From contig JAZQDW010000008.1 of assembly GCA_045546995.1 (NCBI GenBank), positions 124,001 to 188,000 of the forward strand: a stretch of 64,000 nucleotides of DNA. Direction: 5' to 3'. A program made the position numbers and the translations under genes. The notes beneath the pieces are model-generated. The model saw only the letters and a list, made by a program, of their open reading frames with translations. It did no database searches and was not told the origin of the DNA. Below are positions 16,692 to 25,585 of the stretch, piece after piece; within the stretch, counting starts at the first letter, position 1, and every line of letters begins with the position of its first letter. The stretch is from Firm-08 sp045546995. GTDB taxonomy: Bacteria; Bacillota; Clostridia; Oscillospirales; QAKW01.

Positions 16692-17867
16692 ATGTTAAAG
16701 CCAGAAGAAATCAAAAGTGTTACATTTGAACAAAGCGTATTCAGCGGTTACAAAAAAGAAGATGTGGATGCATTTTTGGATAAGTTGTATGCCGATTACA
16801 CCCGTCTGTTTCAGGAAAATGGTGAGTTGGTCGGCAAGCTGAAGGTATGTATCTCCAAAATCGAGGAATACCGCGAAGATGAGAAGTTTTTAAAGTCTGC
16901 TATTGTGAATGCGCAGAAATTAAACGAAAATGCTTTGATCGAAATTGATGCTAAGCGTAAGGAGACGGAAGAAAATGCCCGGCAGCAAGCCGAAGAAATC
17001 ATTGCACAAGCCAAACAACAGGCTGAACAAATGATTGCCGATACGGAAAGCGGCATTGCCGAACTGCGAGAGAAAACCACCAGAGAATTTGCCGATAAAC
17101 AGCAGGAGAGCCGACGTGCTTTTGAGGCTGAAAAAGCCGAGCAGGAACGTTTGATTGCTGAAAAGCAGGCTGAACTTGCGGCGTTGGTTCGTGAGGTGGA
17201 AGGTTATAGATTGCGTGCTATCCAAGTATTGGAGCGGCAGGCTGATTTGTTGCGCGAACTTCCGGAAACTGATATGGTGGCTGCACCTACGATCGAAGAG
17301 CCTGTAGTTGAAACAGATTTACCTGTTGAAGAACCGGCAGAGTCGGTTGTAACTCCTGACGCGCCGAAGGAAGTTATTGCTTTTGAAGAACCTGTTATCG
17401 AAGAGACGCCCGCTTTTGTGCCTGTTGTTGACGAAAGCGTTGCCGAAACTGTAGAAGAGCCTGCCCCCGAGGTAGAAGAAACTCCTGCTACTCTTGAATT
17501 CCCGGAGGTTGATTTTTCACGGGTAGAGATTCCTGATGTGGACGTACCCAAAGTGGAGATTCCGGAGATTGATGTTCCCCAGGCGGATGCGGACGAAATT
17601 GATCATTTGCCGGACGTTGATGTCGATCAGATCAGTATTGATGACGTTTTGTCCACCGGTTCTTCTCCGGTCGAGCCTGTCGAGACCGATTTCCCTGAAC
17701 CAATCGATGAACAAGAGGACCCCTTCCAATTGTTTGGCGCTTCTACTTTGATTTTCCCCGAAGATATTCCTGAGGCTGAAGAAGAGGACGAAAGTGCCGG
17801 CAAAACACCCAGATTTCGCAAGAAATTGAAATTTGGCGTAGATTTTGATGTAAAGAAAGATAAATAA
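16692..17867 (+). CDS. divIVA: DivIVA-like polar/septal scaffold with long acidic tail
   Basis: Coiled-coil scaffold that recognises negatively curved membrane. The N-terminal domain (about 1-60) has the family KPEEIKSVTFEQSVFSGY start and VDAFLDKL. Continuous coiled coil with Glu/Ala/Gln heptads follows (about 60-190). The last roughly 200 residues are extremely acidic and Pro/Val-rich, with repeats such as VEIPDVDVPK and VEIPEIDVPQ, and a short basic end (KTPRFRKKLKFG). Most DivIVA proteins are 150-250 residues; this is 391. The tail is probably disordered and may bind partners. GGAGG upstream of ATG 16692; the stop overlaps the lspA start. Confidence 0.9.
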   Translation: MLKPEEIKSVTFEQSVFSGYKKEDVDAFLDKLYADYTRLFQENGELVGKLKVCISKIEEYREDEKFLKSAIVNAQKLNENALIEIDAKRKETEENARQQAEEIIAQAKQQAEQMIADTESGIAELREKTTREFADKQQESRRAFEAEKAEQERLIAEKQAELAALVREVEGYRLRAIQVLERQADLLRELPETDMVAAPTIEEPVVETDLPVEEPAESVVTPDAPKEVIAFEEPVIEETPAFVPVVDESVAETVEEPAPEVEETPATLEFPEVDFSRVEIPDVDVPKVEIPEIDVPQADADEIDHLPDVDVDQISIDDVLSTGSSPVEPVETDFPEPIDEQEDPFQLFGASTLIFPEDIPEAEEEDESAGKTPRFRKKLKFGVDFDVKKDK

Positions 17868-18385
17868 TGGTCAACTTTTTTAAAAAATACTATTGGATTT
17901 TTATTTCCATGCTGATCGTTATACTTGATCAGGTGTCAAAGCTGATTGTCAGTTCCACGCTTGAGCTGTACGACGAGATTTCCGTAATTAAAGATTTTTT
18001 TGCCATTACGCATATTCACAATGAGGGTATTGCTTTTGGTATGCTTTCGGATAACGGTACGTTTTCTAAGATATTGGTTGCGTTGCTGACGGTGGTTTTG
18101 ATTGTTGTTGCTGTTATTGTTTTGTTGCGCGGCATGATCAAAAACTCCTTTGGCGTGATAACAATTGCAATGATCATCGGCGGCGGCATCGGTAACTTGA
18201 TTGATCGCGTGTTTTTGCATTACGTAATTGATTTCTTTGCATTTACGTTTTTTGGCAAGGATTTTGCCGTATTTAACGTGGCGGATATTTTCGTTAGTGT
18301 CGGCACCGTTTTGTTCGTTGTCTATTTCTTGTTTTTTGACAAAAACAGCGAGGAACAAGAGGAACTGAAGGATGGAAATGAGTAA
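17867..18385 (+). CDS. lspA: Lipoprotein signal peptidase (signal peptidase II)
   Basis: Membrane aspartyl protease that removes the signal peptide of diacylated prolipoproteins. Four membrane helices. Family motifs are DQVSKLIV near the first helix, the GGGIGNLIDR Asp (about 108) and FNVADIFV (about 137), giving the two catalytic aspartates. The length of 172 is normal. ATG overlaps the divIVA stop by one base. Confidence 0.97.
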   Translation: MVNFFKKYYWIFISMLIVILDQVSKLIVSSTLELYDEISVIKDFFAITHIHNEGIAFGMLSDNGTFSKILVALLTVVLIVVAVIVLLRGMIKNSFGVITIAMIIGGGIGNLIDRVFLHYVIDFFAFTFFGKDFAVFNVADIFVSVGTVLFVVYFLFFDKNSEEQEELKDGNE

Positions 18386-19298
18386 TTTTCTGATAACTGA
18401 ATCTATGCAGGGTCTTCGTATTGATAAGACCCTGCAATTTTTGCTTACAGGTAAAAGCAGGGCATTTGTGCAGAATTTGTTTGATGAAAATTTGGTTTTA
18501 TTAAACGGAAATTCTGTCAAAAAAAGTGTCAAAGTTACTGCCGGTGATGAAATTTCAGTTACAATTCCCGAGGCCCGTGCTTTGGATGTTTTGCCTGAAA
18601 ATATTCCGATTGAAATCGTTTATGAAGATGACGATTTGCTGGTGGTGAACAAGCCGAAAGGTATGGTTGTACACCCGGCTCCCGGCAATTACAACGGTAC
18701 TTTGGTAAATGCGTTGCTGTATCATTGCGCCGGGCGTCTGTCTTCCATCAATGGGGTCCAGCGCCCCGGTATCTTACATCGGATTGATAAGGATACCAGT
18801 GGTTTGTTGCTGGTTGCAAAGAATGATTTTGCGCACAACTTTCTTGCTGAACAAATTAAAGAGCATACGCTGGATCGGTGCTATCGCGCAATTGTTTTGG
18901 GAACGTTTAAAGATACGGAAGGAACGATCGATGCACCGATTGGCCGTAATCCGTACGACCGTTTGAAAATGGCGATTAACCATCAAAACGGAAAAAATGC
19001 AGTAACTCATTATAAGGTTTTGGCTGAGTATGGCGGCTTTTCATACATTGAATGTCGGTTGGAAACAGGTCGTACGCATCAAATCCGTGTGCATATGGCT
19101 TCTGTTGGCCATCCGGTGTTGAATGACCCGCTGTATTTTCGTGGCGAGTGTAAGCTGAAATTTTCCTTTGAAGGGCAATGCCTGCACGCTAAAAAGTTGG
19201 GATTTATTCATCCTACTTCCGGCGAAAAAATGCTTTTTGATTCATCTTTGCCGGAATATTTTCAAAATTTATTGACAAAACTGGAAAGTATGTGCTAA
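18378..19298 (+). CDS. rluD: RluA/RluD-family 23S rRNA pseudouridine synthase
   Basis: N-terminal S4 domain (about 10-70) followed by the catalytic domain with HRIDKDTSGLLLVAKN (about 135-150, catalytic Asp) and LETGRTHQIRVHM. The length of 306 is typical, and lspA-rluD adjacency is common. Track-length start ATG 18372 overlaps lspA by 14 bases; I prefer ATG 18378, with AAGGA (18368-18372) five bases upstream. The exact uridines modified cannot be deduced. Confidence 0.92.
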   Translation: MSNFLITESMQGLRIDKTLQFLLTGKSRAFVQNLFDENLVLLNGNSVKKSVKVTAGDEISVTIPEARALDVLPENIPIEIVYEDDDLLVVNKPKGMVVHPAPGNYNGTLVNALLYHCAGRLSSINGVQRPGILHRIDKDTSGLLLVAKNDFAHNFLAEQIKEHTLDRCYRAIVLGTFKDTEGTIDAPIGRNPYDRLKMAINHQNGKNAVTHYKVLAEYGGFSYIECRLETGRTHQIRVHMASVGHPVLNDPLYFRGECKLKFSFEGQCLHAKKLGFIHPTSGEKMLFDSSLPEYFQNLLTKLESMC

Positions 19299-19301
19299 TA
19301 T
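19272..19301 (+). promoter_or_regulatory. Promoter for the TPP riboswitch-thiT transcript
   Basis: A perfect TTGACA at 19272-19277, an 18-base spacer and TAATAT at 19296-19301 with an extended TGC just before it. The -10 box overlaps the rluD stop codon. It lies about 45 bases upstream of the riboswitch. Confidence 0.75.
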
Positions 19302-19345
19302 ACTAACGTGTTAACATACTTTAACTGATCGATCGGTTAATTACA

Positions 19346-19440
19346 ACTGAATGGGGAGCTAAGGATCAACTTGGCTGAGAGAAGCGTGTTTCGCTGAAAC
19401 CCTTGACCTGATGCGGATAATGCCGCCGTAGGAAAAACCT
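19346..19440 (+). promoter_or_regulatory. TPP riboswitch (THI element)
   Basis: Contains the conserved thiamine pyrophosphate aptamer segments in order: GGGGAGC (about 19353-19359), GGCTGAGA (19373-19380), a variable hairpin arm, then ACCCTTGACCTGAT, GGATAATGCC and GTAGGAAA (to about 19435). These are the P2/P4 core and T-loop signatures of the family. It lies between the promoter and a terminator hairpin in front of a thiamine-transporter gene, so ligand binding should favour termination. Confidence 0.95.
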
Positions 19441-19453
19441 TACCATTATTGGA

Positions 19454-19486
19454 TCCTATGCGCCATTATCGGCGCATAGGATTTTT
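19454..19486 (+). terminator. Expression-platform terminator of the TPP riboswitch
   Basis: An 11-bp perfect stem (TCCTATGCGCC, 19454-19464, with 19471-19481), a six-base loop and a five-T run, eight bases before the thiT GGAGG. It is placed correctly to be the ligand-dependent terminator. I did not resolve the alternative antiterminator pairing. Confidence 0.85.
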
Positions 19487-19504
19487 AAATTTTGGAGGTA
19501 ATTT

Positions 19505-20311
19505 ATGAAAAAAACCGATTTACTTGCTCTTGTTGAAGGGGCGGCAATGATCGCTTTGGCAACGGTATTAAGTATGATACCTGTGATGAATATGCCGTTT
19601 GGCGGATCAATTACTGCCTGTTCGATGTTACCGATTACTTTGATTTCGTATCGTCGCGGCACCAAGTGGGGTCTGCTGACAGCAACGGTATACGCTGTGT
19701 TACAGATGTTTCTTGGTTTTAACAACCTTAGATACGGAACGTCCTTTGCCGCCGTGTGTGCCATTATTTTTCTGGATTATATTTTTGCATTTGCCGCGCT
19801 TGGCCTTGCAGGTATATTCAAGAATAAATTTCGCTCTCAAAGCGGTGAATTACTGACCGGTATTTTGATTGCTTGTGTCATTCGATTGACGTGTCATTTT
19901 ATTGCCGGATGTACGGTATGGGCTGACGTTTCCATACCCAAGGCGGATGCCGTAGTATTTTCATTGGCCTATAACTCGGCTTATATGATTCCGGAAACGA
20001 TCCTTACGTTGGCCGGAGCATGGTATCTTTCTCAGCTATTGGATTTTCGTGGAGAGAAAATCACCGGTAATAAAGAAAAAATGTCAAAATCCGTTATGAT
20101 TACCGAAGGAATCGGCACACTTGCGCTGATTGTCGGAATTGTTTTTGATGCTCTGTATGTTTTTATGAAATTGCAGACAGAGGATGGATTTGATTGGAAC
20201 GCATTGAGTGATATCAACGTTGGTCTTATTGCAATTGTAACCGTTGTTTCTGCGCTGATTTGGGGAGCTGCTCTTTGCTTTGGAAAATTTCTTAAAAAGA
20301 AAATGAATTAA
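19505..20311 (+). CDS. thiT: ThiT-like thiamine ECF transporter S component, with C-terminal extension
   Basis: Membrane substrate-binding subunit that would work with a shared energy-coupling module for thiamine uptake. Five to six helices fill the first 180 residues, with ThiT-like GGSITACSMLPI (about 36-47), the NLRYGTSF segment (about 77-84) and a conserved aromatic YNSAYMIPE stretch (about 158-166). The upstream TPP riboswitch supports the substrate. ThiT is normally about 190 residues; this protein is 268, with a hydrophilic linker and two more predicted helices (about 200-220 and 240-260). GGAGG lies seven bases upstream of ATG 19505. Confidence 0.88.
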   Translation: MKKTDLLALVEGAAMIALATVLSMIPVMNMPFGGSITACSMLPITLISYRRGTKWGLLTATVYAVLQMFLGFNNLRYGTSFAAVCAIIFLDYIFAFAALGLAGIFKNKFRSQSGELLTGILIACVIRLTCHFIAGCTVWADVSIPKADAVVFSLAYNSAYMIPETILTLAGAWYLSQLLDFRGEKITGNKEKMSKSVMITEGIGTLALIVGIVFDALYVFMKLQTEDGFDWNALSDINVGLIAIVTVVSALIWGAALCFGKFLKKKMN

Positions 20312-20359
20312 ATTCAAGGCACTTTTGCATTTTGATGTGAAAGTGCCTTGAATTTTTCT
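20311..20359 (+). terminator. Rho-independent terminator after thiT
   Basis: A 15-bp stem, AATTCAAGGCACTTT (20311-20325) with its complement at 20340-20354, followed by a T-rich tract. It overlaps the last base of the thiT stop. Confidence 0.9.
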
Positions 20360-20391
20360 TGTTAAAAAATAAAGAAATTTTTATAATACTA

Positions 20392-20420
20392 TTTACAAAT
20401 TGTAGAAAATTTTATATATT
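20392..20420 (+). promoter_or_regulatory. Candidate promoter for the pyrH operon
   Basis: TTTACA at 20392-20397, a 17-base spacer and TATATT at 20415-20420, 30 bases before pyrH in very AT-rich DNA. The base composition makes chance matches likely, so confidence is moderate. Confidence 0.45.
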
Positions 20421-20450
20421 ATATATAATAACATTTTTAGGAGGCACAAT

Positions 20451-21167
20451 ATGGCCGAGTTAAAGTATAAACGTATTTTGCTTAAATTAAGTGGTGAAGC
20501 GCTTGCCAATGGCAAAACGATGGGCATCGATTTTGAAAATCTTTTAAAGATTTGTGAAAAAATCAAGACCTGCATTGAAATGGGTGCCGATATTGCAATT
20601 GTTGTTGGCGGCGGAAACTATTGGCGTGGCAGAAGCAATCAGTATATGGATCGCACCCGTGCAGATCACATTGGTATGCTGGCTACGACGATGAATGCGC
20701 TTGCTATCCACGATGCATTCAATCAGCTTGGCGTGGATTCGAGAGTTCAGACGGCAATTGAAATGCGTCAGATTGCAGAGCCTTATATTCGCAATCGTGC
20801 TGTTCGTCACTTGGAAAAAGGTAGAATCGTAATTTTTGGTTGCGGCACCGGCAATCCCTTCTTCTCTACAGATACGGCCGCTGCTTTGAGAGCTGCTGAA
20901 ATCAACGCAGATGCTATTTTTAAGGCGACTAACGTTGACGGCGTTTATACCGATGATCCTAAAAAGAATCCGGAAGCAGTACGTTACGACCATCTTTCTC
21001 TGGATGAAATGCTGTCTAAGGATTTGCACGTTTTGGATGGTGCTGCCACTGCAATTTGTCGTGACAACAGTATCCCGATTTATGTTTTTGATATGTCCGA
21101 CCCCGAAAATATTATTCGTGCCGTTCGGGGCGACGATATTGGCACACTTGTAGCAAAGGAGTTTTAA
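20451..21167 (+). CDS. pyrH: UMP kinase
   Basis: Amino-acid-kinase-fold hexamer that phosphorylates UMP to UDP. Signatures: KRILLKLSGEAL at the start, VVGGGNYWRG (about 45-54), the TNVDGVYTDDP ATP-site segment (about 162-172) and DMSDPENI. The length of 238 is standard. AGGAGG precedes ATG 20451; frr follows after three bases, an almost universal pairing. Confidence 0.98.
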   Translation: MAELKYKRILLKLSGEALANGKTMGIDFENLLKICEKIKTCIEMGADIAIVVGGGNYWRGRSNQYMDRTRADHIGMLATTMNALAIHDAFNQLGVDSRVQTAIEMRQIAEPYIRNRAVRHLEKGRIVIFGCGTGNPFFSTDTAAALRAAEINADAIFKATNVDGVYTDDPKKNPEAVRYDHLSLDEMLSKDLHVLDGAATAICRDNSIPIYVFDMSDPENIIRAVRGDDIGTLVAKEF

Positions 21168-21170
21168 GTT

Positions 21171-21722
21171 ATGGGTAAATATGATGTTTTTGAAGAAAAG
21201 ATGAATAAGACCATTCAGGTTCTGACCAGAGATCTGGGTAGTCTTCGTGCCGGCAGAGCCAATCCTGCTGTGCTGGATCGACTGACTGTTGAGTATTACG
21301 GCGCACCTTCTCCTTTAAATCAGGTTGCCGCCATTTCCGTACCTGAACCCAGAGTACTTTATATTCAGCCTTGGGATTCTACGCTTGTAAAACCGATTGA
21401 AAAGGCTATTCTTGCCTCCGACATCGGCATTACTCCCAGCACTGATGATAAGGGAGTTCGACTGACGTTTCCTCAACCTACGGAAGAACGTCGCAAAGAA
21501 CTTGTTAAAGACGTTAAAAAGATGGGCGAGGATAGCAAGGTTGCGATTCGTTCGATTCGTCGTGATGCGCTTGATTCCTTTAAAAAAATGCAAAAGTCCG
21601 GCGAGATGACCGAGGATGATTTAAAGGGTGCAGAAACCGATATTCAGAAGCTCACGGATAAATTCTGTAAGGAAATTGATGCATTGATTGCTGACAAAGA
21701 AAAAGAAGTAATGTCTGTATAA
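21171..21722 (+). CDS. frr: Ribosome recycling factor
   Basis: Splits post-termination ribosomes together with EF-G. A 183-residue two-domain protein: LRAGRANPAVLDRLTVEYYG near residue 25-44, VPEPRVLYIQPWD, and the helical GVRLTFPQPTEERRKELVK region. Length and motifs match the family throughout. It sits in the usual pyrH-frr-uppS order. Confidence 0.98.
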   Translation: MGKYDVFEEKMNKTIQVLTRDLGSLRAGRANPAVLDRLTVEYYGAPSPLNQVAAISVPEPRVLYIQPWDSTLVKPIEKAILASDIGITPSTDDKGVRLTFPQPTEERRKELVKDVKKMGEDSKVAIRSIRRDALDSFKKMQKSGEMTEDDLKGAETDIQKLTDKFCKEIDALIADKEKEVMSV

Positions 21723-21727
21723 TGGTC

Positions 21728-21752
21728 GACCCCTCTTTATGAGGGGTCAATT
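21728..21752 (+). terminator. Short GC-rich hairpin between frr and uppS
   Basis: GACCCCTC (21728-21735) pairs with GAGGGGTC (21741-21748) around a five-base loop, followed only by AATTTCC. The weak U tract suggests partial termination or an mRNA-stability hairpin. Confidence 0.5.
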
Positions 21753-21773
21753 TCCATATTTTAGGAGTAAATT

Positions 21774-22520
21774 ATGAGCACGATTTTTGGCAAAAAGCAA
21801 ATTTTACAACAGCCGGATTTGGAGCGTTTACCCCGTCATGTCGGCCTGATTATGGACGGGAATGGCAGATGGGCAAAAAAACGTGGCCTTCCCCGTACTG
21901 CCGGACATCTGGCCGGTATTCAGACGTTTCGCACTATATCGCAATATGCGGGCGATCTGGGCATTGAGCAAGTTACCTTTTATGCCTTTTCCACAGAAAA
22001 TTGGAAACGTCCGAAAGAAGAAGTGGCAAAAATCATGTCCATTCTGGGTGATTATGTTGAGGAAGGCATCCGCGATTGTGATATTCGCAAAGTGCGGGTT
22101 CGTTTTCTCGGCGATTTAACACCGATTGATCCGCAGCTTACAGAGCGAATTCATTTACTTGAACAAATCAGTGAAAAATATGCTCCTAAAACACTGAACG
22201 TAGCCCTCAATTATGGCGGGCGTAAAGAAATCGCCGATGCACTTGTAAAAATTGCTGAAAAAGTTAAAAGCGGCGTTTTGCAACCGGAGGAAATCACAGA
22301 GGACGTTATTTCGAAGCACTTGTACTTTGATGATTTGTTCGAGTGTGATTTGATTGTTCGTCCCAGCGGCGAGTTGAGACTGTCCAATTTTTTACTGTGG
22401 CAGAGTGCTTATAGCGAGTTTTATTTTGATGACGTTCTTTGGCCGGATTATAAGCCGGAAAATTTGGATGAGGCGATCATACATTTTCAACAAAGACAAA
22501 GGAGATTTGGCGCATTATGA
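21774..22520 (+). CDS. uppS: Isoprenyl (undecaprenyl diphosphate) synthase
   Basis: cis-Prenyltransferase that makes the lipid carrier for wall and surface glycans. LIMDGNGRWAKKRGLPR (about 24-40) contains the catalytic Asp and the diphosphate-binding Arg; GHLAG, AFSTENWKRP, and the C-terminal LIVRPSGELRLSNFLLWQSAYSE region with its usual RLSNF motif are present. The length of 248 is typical. uppS-cdsA-dxr-rseP-ispG follow with overlaps, so MEP products are made from the same transcript. Confidence 0.97.
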   Translation: MSTIFGKKQILQQPDLERLPRHVGLIMDGNGRWAKKRGLPRTAGHLAGIQTFRTISQYAGDLGIEQVTFYAFSTENWKRPKEEVAKIMSILGDYVEEGIRDCDIRKVRVRFLGDLTPIDPQLTERIHLLEQISEKYAPKTLNVALNYGGRKEIADALVKIAEKVKSGVLQPEEITEDVISKHLYFDDLFECDLIVRPSGELRLSNFLLWQSAYSEFYFDDVLWPDYKPENLDEAIIHFQQRQRRFGAL

Positions 22521-23371
22521 AACAAAACATTTTAACGCGTTTTTATACCAGTTTAATTATTTTTGCTGTATTTGCGTTGATTTTTATCACTTCGTTTTTT
22601 AGCCCTGTGTTTGAAATCGCGATTTCATTGCTGGTTTGTTTCTGCATTTGGGAGGCGATTCGCGGTACAGGTTATGCAGATGAAAAGAAAGTTTTTATGC
22701 TGCCCAGTTTAATTTTTGGCGCACTGAATCCGCTGGTATTTGCCTTTAAGCCGTATATCATTCCCGGCAGAAGCGCCTTTTATGGGGTTATCATTCTTTC
22801 TTTCTTGTATTGCATGATTTCCTTTTTGCTGATGATGAGCAATATGAAAACGCTGAAATTTAACAATACGACGGCAATTATGTTTTTGTCTTTGGTGATT
22901 TCTTCGTTTATGTCCTGCGTGATTTATATCCGTCGCTTGGATCATGGTATGTTTTATATGATTCTTGCAATTGTTTGCGGTGCATGGGTGACCGATATCT
23001 TTGCTTATTTGGTTGGAATTACCATTGGCAAACATCGCTTTGCGCCGTTGGTCAGTCCCAAAAAATCCATTGAAGGTTCTTTGGGCGGCGCTTTTTTCTG
23101 CGTCTTGTTTTACTGCATCGCTTGTGGTATTTACCAATTGTTGTTTGACGTGACGGTAAATTGGGGCCTTGTGATCCTGTATGCTGTCATTTGCACGTTT
23201 GTGGGTCAGATCGGGGATTTGTCCTTCTCGATGATTAAGCGTTCTTATGGGATTAAGGATTTTGGAAGCCTTTTGCCCGGTCATGGCGGTGTCTTGGATC
23301 GTTTGGATTCTTTGATCTTTATCGCTCCCACATTTTATATGCTGCTTAGCATCCAACCCATTATCGTATGA
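22517..23371 (+). CDS. cdsA: Phosphatidate cytidylyltransferase
   Basis: Makes CDP-diacylglycerol for phospholipid synthesis. A 284-residue polytopic protein with about seven or eight hydrophobic helices. The C-terminal signature is present: SPKKSIEGSLGG (about 180-191), then QIGDLSFSMIKRSYGIKDFG and LLPGHGGVLDRLDSL. Overlaps uppS and dxr by four bases each. Confidence 0.96.
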   Translation: MKQNILTRFYTSLIIFAVFALIFITSFFSPVFEIAISLLVCFCIWEAIRGTGYADEKKVFMLPSLIFGALNPLVFAFKPYIIPGRSAFYGVIILSFLYCMISFLLMMSNMKTLKFNNTTAIMFLSLVISSFMSCVIYIRRLDHGMFYMILAIVCGAWVTDIFAYLVGITIGKHRFAPLVSPKKSIEGSLGGAFFCVLFYCIACGIYQLLFDVTVNWGLVILYAVICTFVGQIGDLSFSMIKRSYGIKDFGSLLPGHGGVLDRLDSLIFIAPTFYMLLSIQPIIV

Positions 23372-24540
23372 TGAAGAGTATATCGATTCTGGGGAGCACC
23401 GGTTCAATTGGTACACAAGCGCTTACGGTTATCCAACGTCTTGGATATACCGTGAGCGCTTTAAGTGCTTATAGTAACATTGATATGCTTGAAAAACAAA
23501 TTCGCCTATTTAAGCCCGAAATGGTTTCTGTGTACTCGGTGCCTCACGCTCAACAGTTGAAAGAAAGAATTAAAGATCTGTCGGTGAAGGTTCTTTCCGG
23601 GGAAGAGGGAAATGTTGCTGTTGCAACTCATCCTTGTTCTGATATCGTACTGACGTCAATGGTCGGTATGATCGGTTTGGTGCCGACACTTGCGGCTATT
23701 GAAGCCGGCAAGGATATTGCCCTGGCAAACAAAGAAACCCTTGTTTGTGCGGGACAGTTGATTATGAGCCGGGCAAAAGAAAAAGGCGTTAATATTTATC
23801 CTGTAGACAGCGAACATAGCGCAATTTTTCAATGTTTGCAACAAACGGTGCATAATAAGATCGAAAACATTTTACTCACAGCATCCGGAGGCCCGTTTCG
23901 CGGCTTTTCCGCAGAACAGATTCGTTTCGTTACCAAACAACAGGCGCTGCGCCATCCCAACTGGTCGATGGGTGCAAAAATCACGATTGATAGTGCAACT
24001 ATGATGAATAAAGGTCTTGAGGTGATCGAGGCGAGATGGTTGTTTGACGTACCGGAAGAACACATTAAAGTGGTCGTACATCCTGAAAGTATCGTTCACT
24101 CTATGGTGGAGTTTGAGGATCATGCTGTGCTGGCACAAATGGGTGTACCCAGTATGGAGATTCCGATTCAATATGCTTTTACGTTTCCGGAACGAACTCC
24201 AACACCGCAGCAAACCCTTGGACTGGATCTATATGGCAAGACGTTGCATTTTGAAGACGTTGATTTAGATGTTTTCAAATGTCTGGATGTCTGCCGCAAA
24301 GCGTTGGTTAAGGGCGGCTTGTATCCTGCAGCTGTCAATGGTGCAAACGAACAGGCGGTCGAATTGTTTTTGAAGGACAAGATCGCCTTCTGGGAGATTG
24401 GTGAAATTGTTGAACGTTGCTTACATACATTTTCAAATGATGTTACCGAATATACTTTAGAAGACGTGCTCGCTACAGATCGTTGGGCACGGCAATTTGT
24501 GAAGGATACATTCGGTCAGGAGGAGTTATGCAAATCGTAA
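23368..24540 (+). CDS. dxr: 1-deoxy-D-xylulose 5-phosphate reductoisomerase
   Basis: First committed MEP-pathway step: NADPH-dependent conversion of DXP to MEP. The N-terminal Rossmann motif is ISILGSTGSIGTQ (about 4-16). ANKETLVCAG (about 122-131), the metal-site PVDSEHSA, TASGGPFRG and NWSMGAKITIDSATMMNKG follow. The length of 390 is normal. ATG 23368 and ATG 23371 are both possible starts, differing by one residue. Confidence 0.97.
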   Translation: MMKSISILGSTGSIGTQALTVIQRLGYTVSALSAYSNIDMLEKQIRLFKPEMVSVYSVPHAQQLKERIKDLSVKVLSGEEGNVAVATHPCSDIVLTSMVGMIGLVPTLAAIEAGKDIALANKETLVCAGQLIMSRAKEKGVNIYPVDSEHSAIFQCLQQTVHNKIENILLTASGGPFRGFSAEQIRFVTKQQALRHPNWSMGAKITIDSATMMNKGLEVIEARWLFDVPEEHIKVVVHPESIVHSMVEFEDHAVLAQMGVPSMEIPIQYAFTFPERTPTPQQTLGLDLYGKTLHFEDVDLDVFKCLDVCRKALVKGGLYPAAVNGANEQAVELFLKDKIAFWEIGEIVERCLHTFSNDVTEYTLEDVLATDRWARQFVKDTFGQEELCKS

Positions 24541-25577
24541 TTACAATTTTACTCACCGTATTTATGTTTGGTCTGTTGATCTTCATTCATGAATTGGGTC
24601 ACTTTATGACTGCCAGATGGGCTAAGGTCAAGATTGATGAATTTGCTTTAGGAATGGGACCTGCAATTTTTAAAAAGCAGGGAAAGGAAACACTGTATTC
24701 CATTCGCCTTTTTCCCATTGGAGGATTTGTTAAAATGGATGGGGAGGACGGAAACGGAACAGACGTTAATTCATTTAATAAAAAGCCCAAATGGAAACGG
24801 TTTATCATTTTGTTGGCCGGTGCATTTAATAACATCGTGTTCGGCTTTCTGTTAAGCTGTCTGGTTTATGGTTTGTTGGCGGGGTGGAAGTATTATCCCA
24901 CTACTGTGATTGACGAGTTTCATGATGATGCGGTTTCTTCAAACTATGGTTTGAAACCGGATGATCAGATTTACTCAATTAACGGATATCGGATTTATTC
25001 CTACAACGATATAGGATATGCCTGTAGTCAGAACGTCAAAGAGCCACTGGACTTTGTCGTGATTCGCAAAGGAAATAAGGTGGCAGTGGATGATGTTTTG
25101 TTGCCGATTGAAAAATCGGACATAGCAGGTGACTTTTATACGGTTGATTTTTACGTTAATCCTGCCAAAAAGAATTTTATAACTACAATCGAGTACTCGT
25201 TTAACAGTACGATATCGTTGACTCGTTCGATCTATTCGTTTTTTGGATCACTGTTTACGGGAAAAGCCAATATTAATAACGTAAGCGGTGTTGTCGGAAC
25301 AACGCAGCTGGTAGGAGAAACCGTCGCCACGGAAAAGGGAATTGATTTTGCTTCTCTGTTTCTGATGATGTCTATGATTTCTATCAACCTGGGCATCGTC
25401 AATCTGTTGCCTTTGCCTGCATTAGATGGTGGTAGAATTTTGCTGCTGGGTATTGAGGCGGTTTTTCGCAGAAAGTTGAATGAAAACGTGGAAATGGCAA
25501 TCAATGCAATCGGTTTTGTGCTGTTAATGTTGTTGATGATCGTCATTACGGTGAAGGATATAATTAAATTGTTTTAG
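24528..25577 (+). CDS. rseP: RIP-family zinc metalloprotease RseP/RasP
   Basis: Site-2 intramembrane protease that cleaves anti-sigma factors and signal-peptide remnants. HELGH is at about residues 22-26 in the first helix. A PDZ domain (about 125-195) and the C-terminal NLLPLPALDGGRI (about 287-299) with the third zinc ligand follow. I set the start at ATG 24528, with AGGAGG ten bases upstream inside dxr; an in-frame start at 24483 would add 15 non-hydrophobic residues and a larger overlap. 349 residues. Between dxr and ispG, as is common in Firmicutes. Confidence 0.95.
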   Translation: MQIVITILLTVFMFGLLIFIHELGHFMTARWAKVKIDEFALGMGPAIFKKQGKETLYSIRLFPIGGFVKMDGEDGNGTDVNSFNKKPKWKRFIILLAGAFNNIVFGFLLSCLVYGLLAGWKYYPTTVIDEFHDDAVSSNYGLKPDDQIYSINGYRIYSYNDIGYACSQNVKEPLDFVVIRKGNKVAVDDVLLPIEKSDIAGDFYTVDFYVNPAKKNFITTIEYSFNSTISLTRSIYSFFGSLFTGKANINNVSGVVGTTQLVGETVATEKGIDFASLFLMMSMISINLGIVNLLPLPALDGGRILLLGIEAVFRRKLNENVEMAINAIGFVLLMLLMIVITVKDIIKLF

Positions 25578-25585
25578 GAGCTTTT

